DNA of 64,000 bases from Megalobrama amblycephala (lineage: Eukaryota > Chordata > Actinopteri > Cypriniformes > Xenocyprididae): contig NC_063049.1 of assembly GCF_018812025.1 (NCBI RefSeq), positions 34,441,447 to 34,505,446 on the forward strand, in the 5' to 3' direction. Of the stretch, positions 1 through 12,700 are shown piece after piece; position 1 is the first letter of the stretch; each line of letters begins with the position of its first letter. The notes below the pieces were generated by a model that ran no database searches, was not told where the DNA came from, and was given only the letters and a program-made list of their open reading frames with translations. The position numbers and the translations under genes are program-made.

Positions 1-660
1 GTTCACCCTGTTTATTGTCAGTCTTTCATACCTGCTGTCCTGTGCAAGGATACACTCACCATAAAAATACAGTGCCAATAAAATTTATTCACCCCAATAG
101 CACCTTTTTTTTTTTTTTTTTTTTTTACAGAAATTGAACTACAATGTTTACCACTCATCTATGTATGTACTCTAATCCAAAAAGGTGAATAACTTTCATA
201 GGCACTGTTTTACATAAGTTTTTTTTTTTTTTTTTTTTTTAATACATTTTTGTGTATACCTTACTTTTTTCAGTGATGCATGTGTGTATAAACATTTTTC
301 CTTATGTGTTTGTGGCATTTAAAGTCCATTAAATATTTTTCTATTTTGACTTTATTATGACATTATGACTTTTATATAAAATGTAACATCAATAATACAA
401 TGTAATATCTATTATTGTAATCATCATGTGGGGCCCAAAAAAGTCCACTATGCAAAAAAAATGACTTCTGACTAGTATTATTTTACTTTTCCTGTAAAAA
501 GATCTAAATATTTACTTGAGAAGCAACATTGCAAAATATATTAAGGCTTGTTTTCATAAATTTAGCTTTGCTTTGTTTTTAACTTGTTTATTTATAATAA
601 TCAAGTGAAAACCACAAATATTATTACAAGTTAAAATAACTTTTTTATATTTTATTTGAA

Positions 661-661
661 G

Positions 662-694
<33 letters not shown>
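661..694. repeat. (TA)n microsatellite
   Basis: An uninterrupted TA run directly left of the hairpin element. Confidence 0.9.
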
Positions 695-1731
<1,037 letters not shown>

Positions 1732-1739
1732 ATAAAATA

Positions 1740-2035
1740 TAAAAAAGTTATTTTATATAATTTATTCATTGTGATGGCAATGCTGTATTTTCAGTATTCA
1801 GTCTTCACTATCACATGATCCTATAGAAATTATTCTGAAACGTTGATTTGGTGTTTAATTTGTTGCTAAATATTTTTGTGGAAACCATGATACTTTTTTT
1901 TTCAGGGTATTTTGATGAAAGTTCAGAAGTACAGAATTTATTTGGAATAGAGGTTTTTTTTTGTAACTTTATAAATGTCTTTTCTATCACTTTTAATTAG
2001 TTTCATGCATCCTTACAAAAAAAAAAAAAAAACCT
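1740..2035. repeat. Partial copy of the hairpin-family repeat
   Basis: It shares the order of blocks seen at 840-1150 (GTGATGGCAA, CACATGATCC, TTTTTTTCAGG, GTTCAGAAG, TAAATGTC), is more diverged and ends in poly(A). Confidence 0.65.
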
Positions 2036-2273
2036 TACTGTATATTAGTATATATTAAACTTACATTCTCTGAAAACAGGTCTCAGTATCATATCTGTTG
2101 TATTAAATTAGGAAAAAGTTAAATAGGAGCATTCTCACTAGTGGACTTTAGACTCCACTGTGTGTTTTATGTAAGAAAATGTGAGTCATCTCTACATACG
2201 TTTGCTGATGTTGCACTTCCTAAATCCTAGCTTTTAAACGGCTAATTAAGTTCTGTTTCAACCGAAGGCATAG

Positions 2274-2587
2274 AGTCTGGTCGGTCCCGCTCGGCCCGCA
2301 GTGGCACCTCCACACCCCGCACCCCCGGGTCCACGGCCATCACCCCTGGAACCCCTCCCAGCTACTCCTGCCGTACTCCGGGAACCCCCCGCACTCCAGG
2401 CACCCCTAAATCCCTCAGCCTGCTGTCACAGGAGAAGAAAGTGGCCATCATCCGCACACCTCCAAAATCCCCAGCGACTACACCCAAACAGCTGCGCGTC
2501 ATTAACCAGCCGCTACCTGACCTCAAGAACGTCAGATCCAAGATCGGTTCCACTGACAACATCAAGTACCAGCCCAAGGGGGGCCAG
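2274..2587 (+). CDS. map2: map2 exon: Pro-rich linker and tubulin-binding repeat 1
   Basis: The exon starts in a Ser/Arg stretch ([14 protein letters not shown]), runs through several T-P and S-P sites typical of proline-directed phosphorylation, then [14 protein letters not shown] and the first repeat ([20 protein letters not shown]). It ends at GGQ in phase 0, exactly where tau exon 9 ends. The following donor reads CAG|GCAAGT, so this is a GC-AG intron. No usable GT lies close by; the GT at 2592 would shift the frame by four bases. Confidence 0.9.
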
Positions 2588-5500
2588 GCAAGTCCAAATG
2601 CTCATGATTCGTCCTGATTTCACCTCAACTGAGGATAATAGCAAACTATCCACCTTTTTCCCTTCCCCATCTGTCTTTCTTGCTGTTGTTATGCTTCTTC
2701 AGGGTCAATTCTGTCCCTTGGGCACACTGTCCTTTCAAGTGTGCTTTACTGTGTCTCGCACTCATTCGCATGTATCAGTTCACTGTGTGCATGCTAATGG
2801 CTGCACATAATAGCTGTTTCACTAGTCTTAGATCGACTGTTTCTTTGCCTGACTGGAAGGTAATATAGCACTTGTTCTTATGACATGGAGCAAATCATGT
2901 TCCAAAACTTTACCTCATATTATTTATTTATTATTATTTTTTGCACAAGAATGCTCTTAACACAAACCATTTCATCTGACATTCTTTTTATTTTGTCAGA
3001 AGAATTATGACATTACATTATGACTCACATTACCTGTCGTCAGACCAAAACTGTGTAATTAAATTAATATTTTGGCTGTGAGTAAAAGTAATTTTATGAA
3101 GAAATAATGATATAAAGTTATCTTATTTCATGTTATTTTTTATGCTTAAATGTAAAAATATTACATTTTTAACACTGTCATATACCATCAGATTTTGCCC
3201 CAGTACTAAAGAATAAGTTATTTGTCTGACAATTTCAACATCTCATATAGAAATGCTGTAGCCTGACGTGGTCATACTCAATTCTAGTCAGAATATGAGT
3301 CTGATACTGCTCCATTGGGCTTTGATTATGGGGGCGTATTTCAACCGATCCAGGAAAGACCTCAATTGGATAGACCTACAACCAATCAGAGCTACAGAGT
3401 AAGTGACATATGTTGAGCGACGCATAGTTGTCAACAGAACTCTTCTTAGCGACCATCGGGGCCACTGATAAATCAAACTTTTGCCGAATCCTGTAGGAAG
3501 GACGGCAAAGACATCTTTCCCATCGACAAATGCTTGATCGCGGTCCTCTGTTCCTCTTTTAAAATTAATGCGCTGTCGATATCTTCTGTAACGGACGCGA
3601 TGGCGGAATCTACACATCTCAGTTCTTCAACAACAGCCATCATTGTTGTAAACTAATTGACCTTTCGCAAAGACTCGCCCCCCTTAGTTACTGTTGCTTT
3701 GTCCGACAAGCCGTGGCGCTGTCACGCCACACAGAGTGGAGCAAAGAGGAAACTGACAACACATCGACAGACGAGACAGAGCTGGTTACTTATGATGTTA
3801 AACAAAGTCCCAGCTTTCAAACTGTGTAGTTATTTAAAAAATTCAAACAATAAAAACCGTTTTGTGGCTCTTTATTATGTTTTGTGACCATGATCGTGAC
3901 AGATTGCTGTAGCGCCTCAGCTCAAGAGGCTCGTTAACCGATCATCTCTTCCTACTAGTCCATTTATAGCATCAAATAAACATGAATGAACATGAGAATG
4001 AATGTTGTTTCAAACGCGGAAAGACGTCAGTATGCACAATTTTTCAAGTTTAACTCCACCGATGTTAATCTTCTAACTCCTGACTGCTTTGACGGACAAA
4101 ATGGCGGATGCGGCGTTCTGATTGGTTAGATCGCTTGTCAATCAAACTCCCCAAGCGTTCTCTGATGACGTGGGCGGTTATGTAACCGCAGATAGCCTGT
4201 CCATCATCGATTAAAGCCCGCCCTGGCAATTTGATTGGCTCGGCCTTCTGGGAGCCGAGCATAATTACTCCACAATGGATCGAGTCCAGACCGAACTTCC
4301 AGTCCAAAAAATGTTGTGGGCGGGGTTCGGGCTGGCACCCAGGCTAGAAATGCTGGAGAGACTGTTCTAATACAGAAAACTTTCGGAATTATTGGATTAT
4401 ATGCTATATAGCCTTGGGCTGCATTCTTGGATTATTGAAACTTCAAGAATACACACATGCATACATACACAGCCATGCACCAAGGTTGTTTTCCTTTTAT
4501 GTCTAGGACACACTGGTCTTGTAGGTGGTTTGTTTTCCAGGATGAATAGAGTTCAGTTGGGACGATGAGGACAGGCTCTTGATGTAAACACCCCTTGTGT
4601 TTTTAGGTCATTTCATGCAAGCTTGCTGTAATGAGCAGGGTGTAGGCTGTGTGCTGGAGTGACATGTTTATGTCTGGCTTGTGGCAGAGTGCAGCAGTGC
4701 AGAGAAAAGAATCTCGTCAGCCAGAGGAGTGGGAGATTGTGAGGTTAGGGAGACTGCAGTGATAAACTGTAAGGAAGGACATTGGAGTAATTGAGTTTGT
4801 CTATTGAGTTTGCCTTATATGCCTTAGAGACAATGTGTAAGATTTCAATTCTTGAGAAAAATGGTGTGTGAAACAAAATCTAAAAGTAAAGATCTGTTTT
4901 TCTTATACTTTTGAAATGAAAACTTTGACAAAACTCCATATTAAATTATTAAATTTGACAATATTAAATGAGGAAAAATGTTTGGGGCTTGATCGGGAAA
5001 TGATTGGATTGGGAAAAGTGGTTGTTACATTAATTTTAAGAATTATTTTGATAACATTCCTGTTGAGGTTGTATGATTTTTATCTCATTTTAAAATCTTT
5101 TCTCCCAATGAAGTCCATTTATAATGTTAGCAGAGTTGCTTTTCCATCAAAACAGATTTAGATTTTTTTTTAACAATGATGTTTATTAAATATAGTTTAT
5201 AAGATTGGATTTCATATTGTCTTCAAAAGTTAAAGGTACAGTATCAAAAAAAGTTAACACTGAAAATTAGCAATTAAATCATCATCACTTTCTAAGTTTG
5301 TCACTATCTAGTCTTTGTGAGTCCAGTAGACTTTATAGTGATGAATCATCTAGTGAACTTGAAAATGGCATTGGAGTTCATTTTAGGGCACTCAGGACAC
5401 CCTAAGGAGGGCGTGTTGTATAACCTATGCCACGGCCTGAATCTGTCTGGGCCCAAATGCACCCTCACCCCTAGATGACAGCGGGTGTCTCCCCAGCATA

Positions 5501-6697
5501 GTCACTCACAGAACAGGTCTAAGAGACAGTGACATGAGCCACAATCTCTCAAGGTTGAGTGAGCAGGCATGTGGCAGCCACTGCCAGTCTGTGTTTGCCC
5601 AAGGGTGAGACTGGGTAAGAGTGCTGTGACTGTCTGTGCCTTAATGACATAATATGTCTACTGAGGGCCACTGAAGCAGACAGGAACAGTCTGAAAACCC
5701 GGAAACTGGAAAACTCAGAAAGCATGTGCATGTTTAATAATGTCAGAACATTTCATTGGGTTAATACTACATCAGCTCTAGAGTGATCTGTTCAAATCTA
5801 AATTGTTTTTACTTTACAAATATAATTAATGTTTACTTTATAAATTAATTTAATTTTCAGAATGATTTTGATTTTTCCCCACAAAGTCAGTTTTTCCCCC
5901 CCATCAAAACAGACAATATTAAATATTTTATTTTTAATGTAATTAATGATGATATTTTATACAGTATATATGATTTTGATAAATTTACAGATTGTATCAT
6001 TCCTCATTTCTTAAATCTTAGGTCTTATTTTTGCTGTTTTTTTTCTCTCATATAAAGTTTTATGGTCCTCAAAGAAAAATAATATATTTTTTCAAATGGT
6101 CATTAATATACACACAGTATTATGTTAAAATGTAAAGAAAGAAAATGTTACTATTATTATTATTATGCTATTTTGTTACCAGTTAGTGAGGCCAGTTGCA
6201 TAAACTTAGTCACTATATTAAAACTGTGTCTTAAGAACTAGTTTGACCAACTTGCAGTTAACCAAGGGGTAATCAATGTTATTTTTCCAATTCAAATTAC
6301 ACCAATCTACATTTTTATGTAACAGACTTTAAAAAATTAGGACCACTCTTCAAGAAAAACATTAGTGTCTTAACTTTTAAGACTAGTCTAAGTGGTTTAT
6401 GCAACCAACCCCTGAAGAGTAACAAGATCATTTCATCTCATTTTTAAAAAACATTCCCCTGTATGAAGTCCATCTACAGTATAATGATAGTGAAGTTTGC
6501 TTTTGTGCTGCCGTACCTTTAAGACTTCTTTGAAAATTTTATCACTGAAATTTAAGTTCAAAACAAACCATTTTTGCAGCTTAGTTTCAATAAATGCCCT
6601 GAACTTTGGTGAAAGTTTTGAGTTCTGAAAGTTGCAGTATGTTTTTATGTAAAACGATCTCAAATCATCTCAAAGCATTGAGCAAAAATGTGACTAC

Positions 6698-6732
<35 letters not shown>

Positions 6733-9700
6733 GTGTGTGTGTGTTTCATGGCACTTTTCATCACTCAGAGTTGACCTTACCACATTTGACTGTGTCGTAG
6801 ATGGAAGAGTGTATGTAAAGTTTAGAACTTTCCTGACTCGTGTATCTCTCGAGACCAAACACAGACTCTCGCTCTGGCTCCAGTGCAGCTGTCTCTTTTC
6901 CTGAAGGGTCATCATCTGTGCATTGTTCTCCATCAGTCCCTCTGCATCGGTATTTTGTGCACGTCATTCAGGTTTGCAGTATTTCAGTATGTGTGTAAGA
7001 GTGTGTGTTCAAAAGATTTCAGTAACTTTGACTACAGTTGTTCACTTTGACCTGCTTTATGAACCAGCCAGGTCCAAATCCCTATTCCCTAATAAATTAA
7101 CACTGTCTTAGAAAACAGCTGAGGCCAGTTAAAAACATGCTACTACAACAGCTTGGTGGTGAGTGCACTGTTGAAGTCTCTGTTCCACTGCAATAACAAC
7201 TAAATGGATTTTGCATCAGATGATGTGTGAAACCGATACTGTAGCCTACTCAGGGGTGTCCAAAGTCCGGCCCACGGGCCAATTACGGCCCGGGGATGAA
7301 TTATAAAACATCCCGCAGCTTGTCTATTAAAATACATTATATGTGGCCTGCCACGCACAATTCATAAATAATGCAGTTTCACAAAGTCAACACAAGGTGA
7401 CAGTACTATTTTTTAGGCCAGGTGTAGCAGTAAGCCGTGAAACGAAATTTGATAACTGATAAGCGCTGCCATTTATGTTGATTATGAGAAACACTGATTC
7501 AGTTGTTGTTGAGCAACCGAAGCGTGAGCTGTTTAAAGCTCGGTCCTCTTCTGGAAAGCTCACACCCAAATAGGGGCAAATTAGACAAGTTATAATAAAT
7601 GCTCTGTGGGGTATTTTGAGCTGAAACTTCACAGACACATTCTGGGGACACCAGAGACTTATATTACATCTTGTAAAAGGGGCATTATAGGCCCCCTTTA
7701 AACGTGCCAAAAGTGGAACAAAACAGCGCCACACGGACCATTTATTACCTTGGCCTCATTTATTTATCATGGATTTACTGTAGTAACCACACTAACTGTA
7801 AACATGTGTATTGTGGCAAAAATGTGGGATATTCATATAGAATTTAATATTAATATTATTAATGTAGACATGTATTAAATATTAAAGGAGTAATGAAATA
7901 TAGGGAAAAACTTTTTGTGCATTGGTATGTGTTGATAGATTAACCACCATAAAGTCATTCTAGATAACATAGAAACCATATTGTTACTTTTGACCATGGT
8001 AGTGAGGTGCCATGTGTGGTTTTACCTGTGGTTATCATAATTTTAATAAGAGTAGAGTTCTAACTCAGTAAGAATATTTATATTTGTAAAATTTTACAGA
8101 TGTTATTTTTTGTTATAATGAAAATACATTATATATATATATATATATATATATTACAAATTTATAAAATTATATAATATATTACATATTTAAATAATTA
8201 CATATTGTGATATATTTATGTTATATTATTATCTTGTTTAAAATGATCAGTTTTTTTATTTTAATTTTTATTATTATTTTATCTTCTGACTGGTCATGAA
8301 TGTACACACAGTATTATGGTAAAATGTAAAGTGGGAAAAATACTATTATTATACTAATTTGTATTATTATACTATTTTATCACCAGTTAGTAAGTCCTGC
8401 AGTGACTCACAAAATCCACGTTTAATAGGGCGATCTCTTGGGGATTCTTGAAAATTTTGCTAATCAAGACCCCGACAGGAAGTGAAGCTGACATTTGCAG
8501 GCGTTAGCATGAGAGCGAGAGTTTTTACATGTTACAGCTAATTAAATTTCTTTATCTGTTTATCTGGAACTACTTCCATGTTCATTTATTCAGCCCTTCA
8601 GTGTGATGGCTTCACTTAATGGAGTGACTCAGCATTAATTAGCATAAAATAAGTGTCCGTTGGAAACAGTGTCAACAATGAGTAGAGTTGCAGTTTAACC
8701 CTTAAGGGGCGTTTACGCTGACAGTGATTAAATCAACACGTTTCTGCACTGATGGTTGCTTGTAGACGGGGATTGCTGTCCACTAGCCACGTTGTGTTAC
8801 TTGCTGCGCATTTTCATAAAGTTGACCTCTGCTCAACTTTGTTGCTTTGTCAATGCTTCACTTTTAATGACTGGTGGTTATTGCCCAGTTGATTCTTGGC
8901 TGCAGGTGCTGTGAGCACATCAAGATGGGTCAAGTTCATCTTTATGGGTTCTTTTACTGATCTGTCTCATCAATGCACGGCTACCAGGTGTCTGTATGTG
9001 CGTGTGCATGTACAGTATGTGTGTGTGTTTCCATCTTCATTAAAAGAGCCACATATCTTTGTATTTTTCTAGATTCAAATTTTAAACAAGAAGCTGGACT
9101 TCAGTCACGTACAGTCAAAGTGCGGATCCAAGGATAATCTGAAGCATTCGCCCCGTGGAGGCAATGTATGTACTGCTCCATCTCTCCCTATGTCTCTCTC
9201 TCCTTCTCTACCAAAGCCAACAGACCTCCACGGTTTTTGACCGTTTACTCTGTCCATTTAGATTAAATCTGAACATTTTGCTTTCCTTTTGGATCTGAGG
9301 CTCCTAGAATTCCAACTTTTGTTCTGGATTCAGTTCTGCTGCACTGGATGCTGGCAGAATCAAACATCAGACGCAGACAACCTTGTATGCACACATACAT
9401 CAGATATATTTTCACACGTGGGCTGAAATGCAAAACTGAAGTCCCTTCTTGTTGTTCATCTTGTGAAAATATATACACCCTATATGTATATATTTGTAAT
9501 CTGTAATGCAGGTGTTTGATGTTGACCCATCAACACTTGCGTGTCTACTGTATGGAAGTCATATCAAAATAAGTCAATTTATCATCCTTTAATTTCACTG
9601 TTTGAGAAAAATGGTGGTCCAGTAATTTATATGGTTATTTTCACCCTGAAACAGTTTTGATCAACAGTCTGTATCATGGAGTAGTTGCTGTCAACCTTTT

Positions 9701-12700
9701 CATTCTTCTCTTTTTTAGATTTCAAGATTTCTTCTATTATACTTACTTTTTAGGTTCTGTTCCAAAACCTAGTGAGTCGCCTTGCTGTCTGCTGCCTACA
9801 TAGGCAGCATCCTAACTGAAATGGAACCTCATAAGTGACTTATTTCGAATGCTCCACAAAGGCAGTGGCTTAGTGTGTTATATACAGTACATTTTAAGTT
9901 TGGACTCTTTAAGATTATTTAATTTTTTTTTAAAGATGTCTCTAATGTTCACCTAGTCTACATTTATTTGATTAAAAATACAGTAAAAATGATAATATTG
10001 TCAAATGTTGTTACAACTTAAAATAACTTTTCTATTTTAATACATTTTTAAATGTAATATATTTTTGTGATGGCAAAGCTGTATTTTCAGCAGCCGTCTT
10101 CAGTGTCACATGAGAAATATTCCTTGTGCACCAAGATAATATGCTGATTTTGTGCTCAAGAAATATTTCTTATTATTAATGTTGAAAACAGTTGTGCTGC
10201 TTAATATTTTTGTGGACACTGTGATACTTTTTTTTATCAGGATTCTTTCATTAATAAAAAGTTCAAAAGAGCAGCATTTATTTGGAACAGAAATATTCTG
10301 AAATATTATAAATGTTTTACTTTTATTCAGGAAGGATCCATTAAATTGATCAAAGTAATAAATAGATGAGTAAAGTTTGATGACAAACTTTGATGTTGGC
10401 TTGACAAAGCCAGGTCTGAAAGTTTAAAATAACTTTGAAAAGCTTGATGTTTGAAGGTTGAAAAAAGTGTTGAATAAAATAAAATGAAATGTTGCTAGCA
10501 TGATTTACCACATTGTTAGCATGTTTTAACATGTTGTTAGCATTATTTAGCATGTTGCATTCATGTTGCTATGAATTAGCATGCTGCTAGCATTATTTAA
10601 CATGTTGCTAGCATGATTATCAGGTTGCTAGCATACTTCTATCATGATTTAACACATTGCTAGCATGTTTTAACATGTCACTAACATTATTACCATGTTG
10701 TTAGCATGTTTCTAAAATGATTTTGCATGCTGCTAGAATGTTTTAACATGATGTTACCATTTTTTTCATGTTAGCATGATTAGTATTGTTATGTTTTAAC
10801 ATGATTTAACATGTTGCTAGCATGTTTTAACATATTGCTAGCATGATTTAATATGTTGAAATCATGTTGTTAGCATGATTAGCATGCTTTCTAATATGTT
10901 GCTAACATGATTTATCATGTTGTTAGCACGTTGCTAACATGTTAACATGATTTAACACTTAATGTGTTGTTAGCATGTTTTAACGTTGCTCACGTGATTT
11001 GACATTGCTAGCATGTTTTAACATATTGCTAGCATGATTTAATATGTTGAAATCATGTTGTTAGCATGATTAGCATGCTTTCTAATATGTTGCTAACATG
11101 ATTTAGCATGTTGTTAGCACGTTGCTAACATGTTAACATGATTTAACACTTAATGTGTTGTTAGCATGTTTTAACGTTGCTCACGTGATTTGACATTACT
11201 AGCGTGTTTTAGCATGTTGCTAACATGATTTAACATGTTGCCTGCTTGTTTCAGCATGTTTCTAGCATGATTTACACAGAAACATGTTCCATGTTTGTCA
11301 AGCCAACATGGTTTAAAATTTTTTTTAAAAATCTTACTGACCACAAATGTTTGAAAGGTAGTGTAAAAAGTGGTCTTCATATGAAGTGCACAGTAAACTT
11401 GTCTCATTGATTTCAGTAGTCTGCTGTTAACTTTTGCTACGCTAAATATTTGATAAATAATAGGCTATGAATACCCAACACACAGAAATATTGTGCAAAA
11501 TACTAAATGAATATTTTTGTAATAATATTTGAGTATTTTTAGTAATAATTTTAAATATTGAATGATTTATTAAAATAATTGACATTTCTCTCACTTAGTC
11601 TGCCATCCTGAATTTTTTACTAAGCTTGTTGCAGTACATTTATGGCATTGCTTTCGCTGCAAAGGACAAATGTAATGCTGCCTCACAGTTTGATCAAAAG
11701 AAATTATCTTAAAGGCAGCATAATTGTGCCTAAAAAAGCTGCCCACATAGTCTGCTCACTAGGTTTTGGTTTCTCTGTTCTTTCTGATTGTGCCTACTGA
11801 AATATCTTGACCAGTGTTTTCTAAATGTCAGAGCTGATATGTGCTGAGTCATGTCTGTACTTCAATCAGATTTGCTTTTTCTGCCCCTTGCAGCAGCAGC
11901 GGTCAGTCATTGTGAGTGACTATTACAACACAGCTGTAATGACCACATTGTGTAGAGCATGGCACTAGCAAAGCTAAGGTCATGGGTTTGATTCCCACAA
12001 AATATTACTTATGCTGTCTGTTTAGTTAAGGTTGGACTATTTCTTAACTTTCTGGAACATTAATGCAGAAATGAGCATATGTATTCTGTACTATGTGTTC
12101 TGACATACTACTCTGAACTAGCTACATTTGTATAGGACACAAGGTCTAAATCTAAATCTCCTTTTAAGTATTTGATGATTCAGTACACCCGAACACCAGA
12201 ATCTACCCACCCCAATATTCATACCCCAACATCTGAATCAGTGATCTGATGGTGTATTTGTGATATTCATTGCAGTTGTTGGATCTCTTAATGTTGTGAC
12301 ATCTTCAGCATATTGATCAGTTCTTCTTGATTTGCAGCTCAGCTAACATGCGTTTAGTTTGTGAAGATAGTTGAACTCATCAATTATTGCTATTTTTTAG
12401 GCAAAGCCTTTTTTTAACGTTGCAGATTCATACGTGAAGAACTGGGGTGAATCCTTGCCTTTATTATCCTATTTGTGTTTTACTTTTTTTGTACTCAACA
12501 TCTGGTGTTTCTTACAGGTTCACATTCAGTCTAAGAAGATTGATCTTAGTCATGTGACCTCCAAGTGTGGATCATTGGACAACATCCGCCACAGGCCAGG
12601 TGAGCACGCTATTGAATTCTCTCAATTTTAGCCACAGATTGGAAATTTGCACTGTCATGATACAGATTGGGTTTAAAGCATGCAACGCCTGAGCTAGGCT

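Larger units (their letters stand above)
2588..9072. other. map2: map2 intron between repeats 1 and 2 (GC-AG)
   Basis: A 6.5-kb intron with donor GCAAGT at 2588 and acceptor TTTTTCTAG ending at 9072. It contains RecQ-element copy 1 (3259-4346), a small inverted-repeat element (6190-6414), a CT/GT microsatellite, hAT and short inverted-repeat relics (7251-7702) and a TA run at 8130-8155. Nothing else resembling a gene is visible. Confidence 0.75.
9166..12517. other. map2: map2 intron between repeats 2 and 3
   Basis: A GT-AG intron, mostly taken up by an interspersed repeat (9880-11365) expanded by a minisatellite, plus a tRNA-like SINE head near 11935. No exon is visible. Confidence 0.7.

Noticed and set aside
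2301..2810. 169-codon Pro-rich frame over the first map2 exon
   Set aside because: It is a different frame from the tau-type repeat reading and continues into the intron. The conserved frame is offset by one base.
11935..12000. tRNA gene
   Set aside because: A B-box-like sequence exists, but no paired acceptor stem or anticodon arm can be drawn. A SINE relic fits better.
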